15,984 bases of DNA from CG2-30-36-16 sp964372115 (lineage in GTDB: Bacteria; Bacteroidota; Ignavibacteria; Ignavibacteriales; Ignavibacteriaceae), in NCBI GenBank assembly GCA_964372115.1, contig CAYJPN010000058.1, positions 1 to 15,984 on the forward strand. The letters run 5' to 3'. Of this stretch, positions 7,212-14,422 are shown in pieces. The notes below the pieces were generated by a model, which was given only the letters and a program-made list of their open reading frames with translations, was not told the DNA's origin and ran no database searches. Each line of letters opens with the position of its first letter. The first letter of the stretch is position 1. Position numbers and translations under genes: made by a program.

Positions 7212-7726
7212 CTATAATGAAGTGACTATTTGTTTTTTTGCTTTAGCCTCGGAGTATAAGTTTTTGAGTATACTTTTTATTCCGCCACCGAATGAGATAG
7301 CATGAAACGAAAATACTCCATCGTAAATAATTTTATCGCCAAATAGAAGTAACACAGTATCAATATACGCCGGAACCTGGTACGGCGGGATCAAATCTGA
7401 TAATTCCTCGAATAAACCAAGAACACCTGAAAAAATATCATTGGACATTTTTATAGTATTTTTTTCAATGTGTCTTTCCACCTTAAAACTATCTCTTTAA
7501 ATCTGTTCCAGCTGTTAATAATTTCCAACTCATTTTCGGAGAGTTTAGATGGATTTTCTTTTACGAACCGGTTAATTCAAATTGTATTATCCTACAATTT
7601 ATTGCGCCATCTCATTTTTTGCTCAAGCGGTAGATGAGAATATTCTTCAAAAGATTTTATCAACAGTTTTTTTTTAGTAAGAATATAATATTGCAGCTTA
7701 AACATTAATAAATAAAGTGCAACCAC
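7212..7726 (-). pseudogene. decayed hypothetical gene (two stops and a frameshift)
   Basis: Three fragments join into one protein-like reading. From a GTG at 7726, with AAGGA just upstream, the frame reads VALYLLMFKLQYY ... LPLEQKMRWRNKL to a TAG at 7592-7594. The same frame resumes with DNTI, a second stop TGA at 7577-7579, then INRFVKENPSKLSENELEII and NSWNRFK. Near 7494-7499 the frame must change; restoring one A in the short A-run gives FKRDSFKVERHIEKNT. The rest runs open to 7212, with a very conserved-looking end (VPAYIDTVLLLFGDKIIYDG, then ISFGGGIKSILKNLYSEAKA). The stops are explained by Trp-to-stop and Leu-to-stop single-base changes (RNKL-W-DNTI-L-INRF). I recall intact proteins of this style in other bacteria but cannot name the family or function. 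It follows the 415-aa glutamate dehydrogenase by 16 bases and was probably the last gene of that operon. The 7212-7481 part could still be translated from GTG 7481 as an 89-aa remnant. Confidence 0.75.
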
Positions 7727-7742
7727 CTCTTCCTTTTTAAAA

Positions 7743-8990
7743 TCATACCCAGCCACGCAGTTTACATGCTTCGGCAACACGCGCCACGCCAACTACCATT
7801 GCGGCAAGACGGGGGTGAACATTTTTTTCTTTCTGCGCTTCGTGTACGGAATTATAAGCTTTAGTTAACTTCTGGTCGAGAGTTTTGTGCACTACATCTT
7901 CTTCCCAGAAAAACGAATATTTATCCTGAACCATTTCGAGATACGAAACCGTAACACCGCCGGCGCTTGCAAGTATATCGGGAATTACATGCACTCCTTT
8001 TTTACTCAAAATTATATCGGCTTCCGGTGTTGTTGGGCCATTTGCAAGTTCGCAAATTATTTTTGCTTTTATTTTGTCCGCATTCTTTTTTGATATTGCG
8101 TTTTCAAGAGCCGCCGGGTATAACACCTCAACATCAAGTTCAAGCAAATCTTCATGCCCAATTTCTTTTGCTCCCGGAAATCCTTTTACACTGCCTGTTT
8201 TCAATTTGTGCATAACCAATTCTTTTGAATCAAAACCTTCGGAATTATAAATAGCAGCACGTGAATCGCTAACCGCAATAAGTTTACCGCCGTTCAACAA
8301 TTCTTCATGCAGCAGCGCGGCACGCTGCCCGGCGTTACCAAAACCCTGTATGGCAAACTTACCAGTGGGATCAATATTTAAACGATTACACGCTTCTCTA
8401 ACTGTAATTACGCCGCCCCGCGCAGTAGCGTCACGCCGCCCTTCGGTTCCGCCGATTTGCGTCGGTTTATCGGTTAAAACTCCGGGATGATGACGGTTAA
8501 TAATTGTTTCATACTCATCCATCATCCACGCCATTGTCTGCGGATTTGTATAAACATCCGGTGCTGGAACATCCTGGTCAACCCCAATCATCGGGGCAAT
8601 TGCGCGAATGTAAGCGCGCGATATTTTTTCAAGTTCACGCTCGCTCATACTTTTAGGATCAAAACAAACTCCTCCTTTTCCTCCGCCGAGGGGAAGATCG
8701 AGCACGGCAGTTTTCCATGTCATCCAGCATGCAAGCGCTCGTATCGTATCCACAGTTTCATCGGGATGAAATCTGATGCCACCCTTCGCGGGTCCCCGTG
8801 AGTAGTTGTACTGAATCCGGTAACCTTGAAAAATTCTTGCTTTACCGTCATCCATTCTAACATGAAGTGTAAAGTTATATTCTCTTTGCGGCTGACTTAA
8901 AAGTTTTATAGTGGCGTCATCAAGATTTAAAATTTTTGATGCTTCAAGAATTTGCTGCTGCGCTACACGAAATGAATTATAGGATTCCAT
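7743..8990 (-). CDS. gdh: glutamate dehydrogenase (Glu/Leu/Phe/Val dehydrogenase family)
   Basis: A 415-residue enzyme that interconverts glutamate with 2-oxoglutarate plus ammonia using NAD(P). The N-terminal substrate domain has YSRGPAKGGIRFHP (substrate Lys69), LPLGGGKGG with catalytic Lys105, and QDVPAPDVYT containing the catalytic Asp. A Rossmann domain follows with GFGNAGQ as dinucleotide loop. The strand end VSDSRAA does not decide between NAD and NADP. Length and motifs match the RocG/GudB-type branch of hexameric GDH, distinct from the 453-residue enzyme at 12346-13707. It starts 4 bases after the stop of the zinc-ribbon gene, with AAGGAT in the ribosome-site position, so it is translated from a polycistronic message that begins with the receiver/ATP-grasp gene. 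The decayed gene at 7212-7726 lies immediately downstream. Leucine or phenylalanine dehydrogenase is possible within the superfamily but less likely. Confidence 0.92.
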   Translation of the reverse strand: MESYNSFRVAQQQILEASKILNLDDATIKLLSQPQREYNFTLHVRMDDGKARIFQGYRIQYNYSRGPAKGGIRFHPDETVDTIRALACWMTWKTAVLDLPLGGGKGGVCFDPKSMSERELEKISRAYIRAIAPMIGVDQDVPAPDVYTNPQTMAWMMDEYETIINRHHPGVLTDKPTQIGGTEGRRDATARGGVITVREACNRLNIDPTGKFAIQGFGNAGQRAALLHEELLNGGKLIAVSDSRAAIYNSEGFDSKELVMHKLKTGSVKGFPGAKEIGHEDLLELDVEVLYPAALENAISKKNADKIKAKIICELANGPTTPEADIILSKKGVHVIPDILASAGGVTVSYLEMVQDKYSFFWEEDVVHKTLDQKLTKAYNSVHEAQKEKNVHPRLAAMVVGVARVAEACKLRGWV

Positions 8991-8994
8991 AAAA

Positions 8995-9198
8995 TTATCC
9001 TTCGGAATTATTATTTTCTTTTTCAGGCGGAGTTTCCGATTTTGTCGGCGGATCGAGCAAAATACGGTACCAGCAATTTTTACATGTAATTGCTCTATCT
9101 ACTTTTAATAACACCTGCTGCCAGGGGCTAAGTTTATGCCCGCAATGCGGGCACGCTTCGTAAGTTTCGGGTTTATTTTCGTTTTCGTTATTTGACAT
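8995..9198 (-). CDS. small two-CXXC zinc-ribbon protein, unknown function
   Basis: A 67-residue protein with an acidic/Asn-rich start (MSNNENENKPE), a compact core with two Cys pairs (CPHC, then CKNC after about 23 residues: YEACPHCGHKL ... RAITCKNCWYR), and a charged, Pro-rich tail. Four cysteines in CXXC pairs predict one bound zinc ion. The frame is open to an earlier ATG (9225), but the start at 9198 is preferred because the extra nine residues (MQYLNLRRI) would lie wholly inside the end of the upstream gene and precede a natural-looking Met-Ser-Asn start. Even so, the chosen start overlaps the last codons of the upstream gene by 11 bases, and the stop is 4 bases before the next start, so translation is probably coupled. 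The function is unknown; a structural or binding accessory to the ATP-grasp protein or the dehydrogenase is a guess from context. Confidence 0.75.
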   Translation of the reverse strand: MSNNENENKPETYEACPHCGHKLSPWQQVLLKVDRAITCKNCWYRILLDPPTKSETPPEKENNNSEG

Positions 9199-12100
9199 AA
9201 TTCGTCTCAGGTTTAAGTATTGCACCTTTGTTTTTATGACCGTCCATTTTTACAATCACAGGTTTTTCAAAACGAAGAAGTTTTGTAAATTCTTTTTCAG
9301 CAAACGGCGGAAAACCAAGCAGCCAATCCCAATCAATATTTCCACCGTCTTTGTGGCTGTTAACCGTAAAATAACCAATCATAAAAGAAGTTATGTTTTG
9401 AAAAAAATGAGAACCCTGAGAAGGGATAACACTCATATCTTTTAAACCGGCTTCAATTATTGTTTTAGCGCCGGCTATCTGCTCCCAATTTACCGGTATG
9501 CCGAGCCACGGGTCAAGCGTTCCCCATCTGCCCAAACCAATTAACAAATATGGTCTTTTTTCATTAATAAGCTGGCTATTAAACGCGCTTACTTCTTTTG
9601 CTATTTCTCTGGTTTTGGCTCTTTCAAATTTATTTATATCAACAAAAACAATATCATAAATATCAGTTATAACGCCGTTGCCAAGCACCTGTAAACTATG
9701 GCAAATTAATTCCTCCGGTTTTACATTTTCAACATTCACTTCTTCAACTTCGCGGTTGATAACTAAAGGACGCATTTGTAGTAATCCGAATTCCATCGGC
9801 TTGTTCGGAGGAACAGACATGTTTACAGCAAACTCAATTTCTATCGGCGTTCCCATTCCCCATGTGCCCATGTCGAGAAGCAAATCAAGAATTTCGGGCA
9901 GAGGGAAAAGATTTTGTTTCAGAATAGCGCCGAAAGTTATGACGCGCGGTCCGGTACGAGAGATGCCATCGCTAATGGTTTCGTTTTCATACGAATATGT
10001 TGCAGCAATATATTTTAGTGTCCCATCCTTTTCTGCAACTGAAAGACTATATTGTTTAACAAGCATATCGTGGGTTGTATATCCGAAGTCGGATTCACCT
10101 TTGAGTTGAAGCGCGTAAAAATCTTTCTGACTGGAATCGAGCGATTCGTTAACCGAATAAAATTGTATTAAATCTTTTGGATATTTAGGACAGAAACGGA
10201 CAGTGTTACCACCGTCCACAACTGTTTTGCCGAGACCAAGAGCCACGGAAACAATACCATCTGTTGGTCTCTGAGGCGGAAGCGGATAAAAATTATATGA
10301 TTTTGCTACACCTGAAAAATCGGGATAAAATCTGTCATCAAACTTACTGCCTATCATCTTTTGAATTATAACCGCCATCTTTTCTTCTTCGAGACGGTAT
10401 GTTGTAATTTTTATATAATCCTTTGCGCTTTGATAAAAAGTTGAGGCGTAAACTCTCTTAATTGCATTCAGAAGATCATTCAATCGGATGAGCGGGTTGG
10501 AGTGATTATTCGGCAGCATGTATGTTTCGTAGACACCGGCAAAAGGATGATATTGCGAATCTTCCAACAAACTTGATGAACGAACTGCCAGCGGTGCATG
10601 GACAAGATTTAAAAAAGCGGCAAGTTCACCTAATATTTCTTCGGGAAATTTCTCAGCCTCAATAAATCTTTTTGTTATTTCTTCATCATCGGTGCCGTTC
10701 ATAGCAATTGAGCGGAGATTATTTTCTTCAAGAAATATATCGAATATATCTGTACCGATTACTACCGCCGGAGGAACATAAATCTGCACTTTCTTAAACT
10801 GCTCGCGGACATTGTAATCATTTATTAGAGTGTTTACAAAACCAAGACCACGGGCTTTGCCACCGAGCGAACCTCCGCCAATTCGGGCGAAGCTGCTATC
10901 AGGGTCATAGGTTTCTTTTACAAAATCTGTAATAATACCCCGTTGTCTTAACTGAACGTAACTTTGAAGCGAACTTATTAAATCCTTTCGTAATGCTTCA
11001 ACGTCCGGGTAATCGTTTATTTTGCGCGGGCGAAGTTTATGGGCAAGCCAAAACTCCGTACGCGCCTTTAACCAGTTAGAAAAATGATTTCTCTCCGCAT
11101 GATATTTAATACTTTCTTCGGGTACTGTTTTTAACAGCTCACCAAGGCTTTTTAAGTCGTATGCCTTTCCAACTACTACCCCCTCAAGCGTACGAAATGA
11201 AAAATCGCCGAAGCTAAAGTAATGGTTAGTAAATTGACGAAGTTCATCTAACAGCAAAGGAGAATCCTTTAATACAAATGAAGCCCCTGCATCGTGCGCT
11301 TTTTTTTCATTACTCGCATCATTAGATAAAAGTAAAATCGGGACATCCGAATGACGGGGTTTTACATTTTTTGCAAACTCAATACCTGCCTCGGGGTCCT
11401 GAACGCCGCCCCTCGGAAAATCTATATCCGAAATAATGCCGAGCGTAAATTCTTCATACTTTTCAAAATAGTTCCATGCTTCTTCGTAAGTTGAGCATAA
11501 AAGAATTTTTGGACGTGCGCGCATTCGTAAAAACTTATGTGTGAGATTTATACCTTCCGAAATTAATCGCTGTGATTGTTTTAATATTTCCGTGTAAATA
11601 ATCGGCAAAAAAGATGAGTAATATCTTACATTATCTTCAATTGCAATTATTGTTTGAACGCCAACCATGCGGGTGTCGTTTTCAACATTCATTATGTCTT
11701 CAAGATATTTAATGATAGCGATGATTATTCTGAAATCGCCCTGCCATACGAATATCTTGTTGAACACTTCAGCGTCTTTTGTAAGGAGTAGATTATTTAA
11801 TTCTTTGTTATCGTGTGCAAGAAGCACTATCGGTATGTCGAGATTTAATTCTTTTATTTTTTTTGCGAATGCAACGGCGTGCATATCTTCAATATGAAGA
11901 GTTGTGATTATTAGATCGAATCGTTTGTCATCCTTCGCCAGGTTGATGGCGTCTAACCCGCTGGAAACACGCGTAAGCTCCGGTGAGTGACTGAGATTTA
12001 ATCCCTGGTATTCATTACGGATCAGTTCGTAAAGCCTGCCGTCTTCCTCAAAAAGATATAAATCGTACAAACTTGAGACGAGGAGAATATCTCTTATTCT

Positions 12101-12202
12101 TAACCTCATTAAATTTTGGAACCCCTGAAAACGGTTACCGTAACCGTGCTCAACCCAAAGGTCTTCCAGGCTGCTTTTTATTTCGGTGAAATTTTTTGTC
12201 AT
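9188..12202 (-). CDS. receiver-receiver-PPDK_N (ATP-grasp) fusion protein
   Basis: A 1004-residue multidomain protein. Residues about 36-170 look like a receiver fold whose key residues are gone: no acidic pair in DILLVSSLYD, and Thr100/Thr101 where the phospho-Asp should be. Residues about 183-330 form a second receiver with Glu189/Asp190, phospho-Asp259 (IISDIDFP), Ser293 and Lys312 all present, and an enlarged segment between the first two. After a linker, residues about 436-830 are the PEP synthase/PPDK nucleotide-binding domain: IGGGSLGGKARG (Lys449), VRSSSLLEDS (541-549), HPFAGVYETY, then EIEFAVN and LLQMRPL. Residues 830-1004 are a conserved-looking tail (LIGLGRWGTLDPWLGIPV, IPSQGSHFFQN). 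The canonical phosphohistidine motif and the PEP-binding barrel of PpsA/PPDK (some 800-870 aa in total) are absent, so it is unlikely to be a complete PEP synthase. It is the first gene of an operon with a zinc ribbon and glutamate dehydrogenase. The start has no clear Shine-Dalgarno. Confidence 0.85.
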   Translation of the reverse strand: MTKNFTEIKSSLEDLWVEHGYGNRFQGFQNLMRLRIRDILLVSSLYDLYLFEEDGRLYELIRNEYQGLNLSHSPELTRVSSGLDAINLAKDDKRFDLIITTLHIEDMHAVAFAKKIKELNLDIPIVLLAHDNKELNNLLLTKDAEVFNKIFVWQGDFRIIIAIIKYLEDIMNVENDTRMVGVQTIIAIEDNVRYYSSFLPIIYTEILKQSQRLISEGINLTHKFLRMRARPKILLCSTYEEAWNYFEKYEEFTLGIISDIDFPRGGVQDPEAGIEFAKNVKPRHSDVPILLLSNDASNEKKAHDAGASFVLKDSPLLLDELRQFTNHYFSFGDFSFRTLEGVVVGKAYDLKSLGELLKTVPEESIKYHAERNHFSNWLKARTEFWLAHKLRPRKINDYPDVEALRKDLISSLQSYVQLRQRGIITDFVKETYDPDSSFARIGGGSLGGKARGLGFVNTLINDYNVREQFKKVQIYVPPAVVIGTDIFDIFLEENNLRSIAMNGTDDEEITKRFIEAEKFPEEILGELAAFLNLVHAPLAVRSSSLLEDSQYHPFAGVYETYMLPNNHSNPLIRLNDLLNAIKRVYASTFYQSAKDYIKITTYRLEEEKMAVIIQKMIGSKFDDRFYPDFSGVAKSYNFYPLPPQRPTDGIVSVALGLGKTVVDGGNTVRFCPKYPKDLIQFYSVNESLDSSQKDFYALQLKGESDFGYTTHDMLVKQYSLSVAEKDGTLKYIAATYSYENETISDGISRTGPRVITFGAILKQNLFPLPEILDLLLDMGTWGMGTPIEIEFAVNMSVPPNKPMEFGLLQMRPLVINREVEEVNVENVKPEELICHSLQVLGNGVITDIYDIVFVDINKFERAKTREIAKEVSAFNSQLINEKRPYLLIGLGRWGTLDPWLGIPVNWEQIAGAKTIIEAGLKDMSVIPSQGSHFFQNITSFMIGYFTVNSHKDGGNIDWDWLLGFPPFAEKEFTKLLRFEKPVIVKMDGHKNKGAILKPETNYVK

Positions 12203-12297
12203 AATAAACAGAAATATTCTTTGTAAACCGTTGCTGTAACTTTATCTGTTTGCAAGCGCTGAAAGTTATAAAAATTTTTTATCAACTTCACCCGTAT

Positions 12298-12327
12298 AAA
12301 AAAAAGTGCGGCACTAAGACCGCACTT
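12298..12327 (-). terminator. intrinsic terminator of gdhA
   Basis: Read on the - strand: stem AAGTGCGG, 8-base loop, CCGCACTT, then a run of eight T (overlapping the stem end). It begins 19 bases after the gdhA stop codon. This isolates gdhA from the downstream receiver/ATP-grasp operon, which must then have its own promoter in 12203-12297. Confidence 0.88.
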
Positions 12328-12345
12328 AATTGGTGAAATATTAAT

Positions 12346-13707
12346 TTATACAACACCCTGATCAATCATTGCATCGGCAACTTTTAAGAAACCACCGATG
12401 TTTGCACCGTTTACATAATTACCCGGCGTACCGAAACGATCCGACATTTCAACGCAACTGCCGTGTATTGCTTTCATAATCATTCTCAAGCGGTTATCAA
12501 CTTCTTCGCGCGACCATGGAAGACGCATGCTGTTCTGTGTCATTTCAAGTCCTGATACGGCTACGCCACCGGCGTTTGCGGCTTTGCCTGGTCCGTAAAG
12601 AATTTTTTTGTCTAAGAATAATTTAACACCGTCGATAGTTGTAGGCATGTTTGCGCCTTCGCTAACAACGTAAATGCCGTTGTTAACAAGGTTCTGTGCG
12701 TCTTTCCCGTTAATTTCATTTTGTGTTGCACTCGGGAATGCACACTGTGCTTTATGATTCCACAGCGGATTGTATGCTGCATTAGGATCAATTGGAGTAT
12801 AAACCGCACTCTTGAATTCATCAAGGTATTCTTTTATTCTTCCGCGGCGGACATTCTTTAGTTCTTTTACAAATTCCAATTTCTCTTTTGTAATTCCTTC
12901 TTCGTCATAAATGTAACCGTTAGAATCGGAAACCGTAACCGGTTTTGCGCCGAGTTCAAGAAGTTTTTCTATTGTGTACTGGGCAACATTACCGCTGCCG
13001 GAAACGAGGCAAATTTTTCCGTCCAATGTTTCATTTTTAGTTGACAGCATTTCTGCGGCAAAATATACAGCACCGTAACCAGTTGCTTCAGGGCGAATAA
13101 GCGAACCGCCCCAGTTTAATCCTTTACCGGTTAGTACACCTGAAAATTCATTGCGCAATTTTTTGTATTGTCCGAAAAGATATCCTATCTCTCTGCCGCC
13201 TACACCGATATCGCCGGCAGGTACGTCTGTATTAGGACCAATATGTCTGTAAAGTTCAGACATAAAAGACTGACAGAAGCGCATTACTTTTAAATCGCTT
13301 TTGCCTTTGGGATCAAAATCGGATCCGCCTTTACCGCCGCCCATAGGCAACGTTGTTAAACTATTTTTGAAAACTTGTTCGAACGCTAAAAACTTTAAGA
13401 TGCCGAGATTAACCGATGGGTGAAAACGCAAACCGCCTTTATACGGGCCTATTGCGCTGTTCATTTCGATACGGAAACCACGGTTTATATGAACTTCACC
13501 TTGTTCATCAACCCAGGGTACACGGAACATAATTACTCTTTCAGGTTCTATAATTCTTTCAAGAACTTTTGCCGCCCGGTATTCCGGGTGTCTTTCAAGA
13601 ACCAGCGCCAACGATTCGGCAACTTCTTCTACTGCTTGATGAAATTCAGGTTCTGCCGGGTTTTTGGCTTTTACATCTGACAATAAATCTTTTACGTAAT
13701 CGGACAT
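12346..13707 (-). CDS. gdhA: glutamate dehydrogenase, long hexameric (NADP-type) form
   Basis: A 453-residue glutamate dehydrogenase close in length and motifs to E. coli GdhA (447 aa), normally the ammonia-assimilating, NADP-linked form. Landmarks: IGPYKGGLRFHPSVN (Lys90), LPMGGGKGGSDFDPKGKSD (Lys126), NTDVPAGDIGVGGREIG with catalytic Asp166, the long-form insert GKGLNWGGSLIRPEATGYG, dinucleotide loop GSGNVAQ, and AFPSATQNEINGKDA. NADP preference is the usual property of this subfamily and cannot be proved from the strand-end motif VSDSNGY. The start has a strong AGGAG site about nine bases upstream (around 13717-13721). It lies 75 bases after the receiver gene at 13783-14199 and may share its transcript or use a promoter in that gap. 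It ends in a clear intrinsic terminator. A second, shorter GDH is encoded 3.4 kb downstream. Confidence 0.95.
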   Translation of the reverse strand: MSDYVKDLLSDVKAKNPAEPEFHQAVEEVAESLALVLERHPEYRAAKVLERIIEPERVIMFRVPWVDEQGEVHINRGFRIEMNSAIGPYKGGLRFHPSVNLGILKFLAFEQVFKNSLTTLPMGGGKGGSDFDPKGKSDLKVMRFCQSFMSELYRHIGPNTDVPAGDIGVGGREIGYLFGQYKKLRNEFSGVLTGKGLNWGGSLIRPEATGYGAVYFAAEMLSTKNETLDGKICLVSGSGNVAQYTIEKLLELGAKPVTVSDSNGYIYDEEGITKEKLEFVKELKNVRRGRIKEYLDEFKSAVYTPIDPNAAYNPLWNHKAQCAFPSATQNEINGKDAQNLVNNGIYVVSEGANMPTTIDGVKLFLDKKILYGPGKAANAGGVAVSGLEMTQNSMRLPWSREEVDNRLRMIMKAIHGSCVEMSDRFGTPGNYVNGANIGGFLKVADAMIDQGVV

Positions 13708-13782
13708 TGTAGTGTCTCCTAAATATGTGATTGTTGAGTGTTAGTTAGTTTGTATTTATTAAGAGAATCTTAATATTCACCA

Positions 13783-14199
13783 TCAACTTTTTATTTGATT
13801 ATATTTTTCGCGTAAATGTTTGCTTATGTATTCGCCGCCCTGGTTTACTGTTTTTACAGCTTCAACAAGTTCTTCTGCAAGGTCTGCTTTTCTCACAAAA
13901 CCTTTTACATTGGCTTCAAAGGTTTTTATTACAGTTTGAATTTCATCTCGGCTGCTTATTATTATTACAGATAACTGGGGATAACTTATTTTCAATTCCT
14001 TCAGCATTTCCAACCCGTTTTTTTCATGAAAATTAAAATCGAGGATTAAAATATCGAAGGTGAAAATATTCAAAGTCTGGAACAGTTCGGAGTAGGTATC
14101 TGCTTCGGCAGTTATGCGTATCTCTTTTTCTTCTGAAAAAAGTTGTTTTATTGATGAGCGAATTAATACCGATTCATCGGCTATCATTAATTTTAACAT
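13783..14199 (-). CDS. stand-alone response-regulator receiver protein
   Basis: A 138-residue protein consisting of one receiver domain and a short tail. Acidic pair Asp8/Glu9 (IADES), phosphoacceptor Asp54 (ILILDFNF), Ser82/Ser83 and Lys104 (GFVRKAD) are all present, so it should be phosphorylatable by a sensor kinase. The style (LRSSI..LF, AEADTYSEL, GGEYISKHL) is that of NarL/FixJ regulators, but it stops where the LuxR-type helix-turn-helix would begin, so it has no visible DNA-binding output. It may act by protein-protein contact or as a phosphate sink, or be a truncated NarL regulator. No histidine kinase is encoded in the window. It lies directly upstream of gdhA on the same strand, and the fusion protein at 9188-12202 also carries a receiver, which hints at phospho-signalling to this nitrogen block. 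Confidence 0.88.
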   Translation of the reverse strand: MLKLMIADESVLIRSSIKQLFSEEKEIRITAEADTYSELFQTLNIFTFDILILDFNFHEKNGLEMLKELKISYPQLSVIIISSRDEIQTVIKTFEANVKGFVRKADLAEELVEAVKTVNQGGEYISKHLREKYNQIKS

Positions 14200-14369
14200 A
14201 ACTGCTTTAATTATTTCGTCAGTAAATTAATTTTAATGCGGTAATTTATATATAGGAAAGATTCTGATATTTAAGCGGTAATTATTCTGAAAGCTTTGTA
14301 GGAAAAATTACTACAAACAAGCAGTGACTTGAAAACGAAGTAGGATCAGTAATAACCGTTTGATATAAT
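14200..14369. promoter_or_regulatory. upstream region of the receiver gene
   Basis: No gene seen. An inverted repeat TTTGTAG / CTACAAA with a 9-base loop lies at 14295-14317, about 95 bases before the receiver start; it lacks a T-run and could be an operator. GCGGTAATT occurs twice in direct orientation (about 14237-14245 and 14275-14283), between that repeat and the start codon. These may be regulatory sites of the receiver gene, but none matches a motif I can name. Confidence 0.3.
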
Positions 14370-14398
14370 AAAAAAGGAGTAATGATAATTGAATTACT
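14370..14398 (-). terminator. weak intrinsic terminator of the propeller gene
   Basis: On the - strand, AGTAAT, a 9-base loop, ATTACT, CC and then TTTTTT. It starts about 25 bases past the stop codon of the gene at 14423-15808. The stem has only two G-C pairs of six, so it may be weak. Confidence 0.45.
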
Positions 14399-14422
14399 GC
14401 TTTCGAATTCAGATAAAAATTT

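Noticed and set aside
8487..8801. 104-codon open frame on the + strand
   Set aside because: Antisense to the conserved core of the 415-aa glutamate dehydrogenase; a shadow frame.
9678..10109. 143-codon open frame on the + strand
   Set aside because: Antisense to the well-supported ATP-grasp domain, with no recognisable motif or ribosome site; a shadow frame.
9188..12202. Labelling this gene ppsA (phosphoenolpyruvate synthase)
   Set aside because: The phosphohistidine and PEP-binding domains cannot be found, so the symbol would overstate the function.
13757..13786. Promoter TTGATG - 18 - TTAATA upstream of gdhA
   Set aside because: The -35 is fair but the -10 matches poorly; not strong enough to list as a feature.
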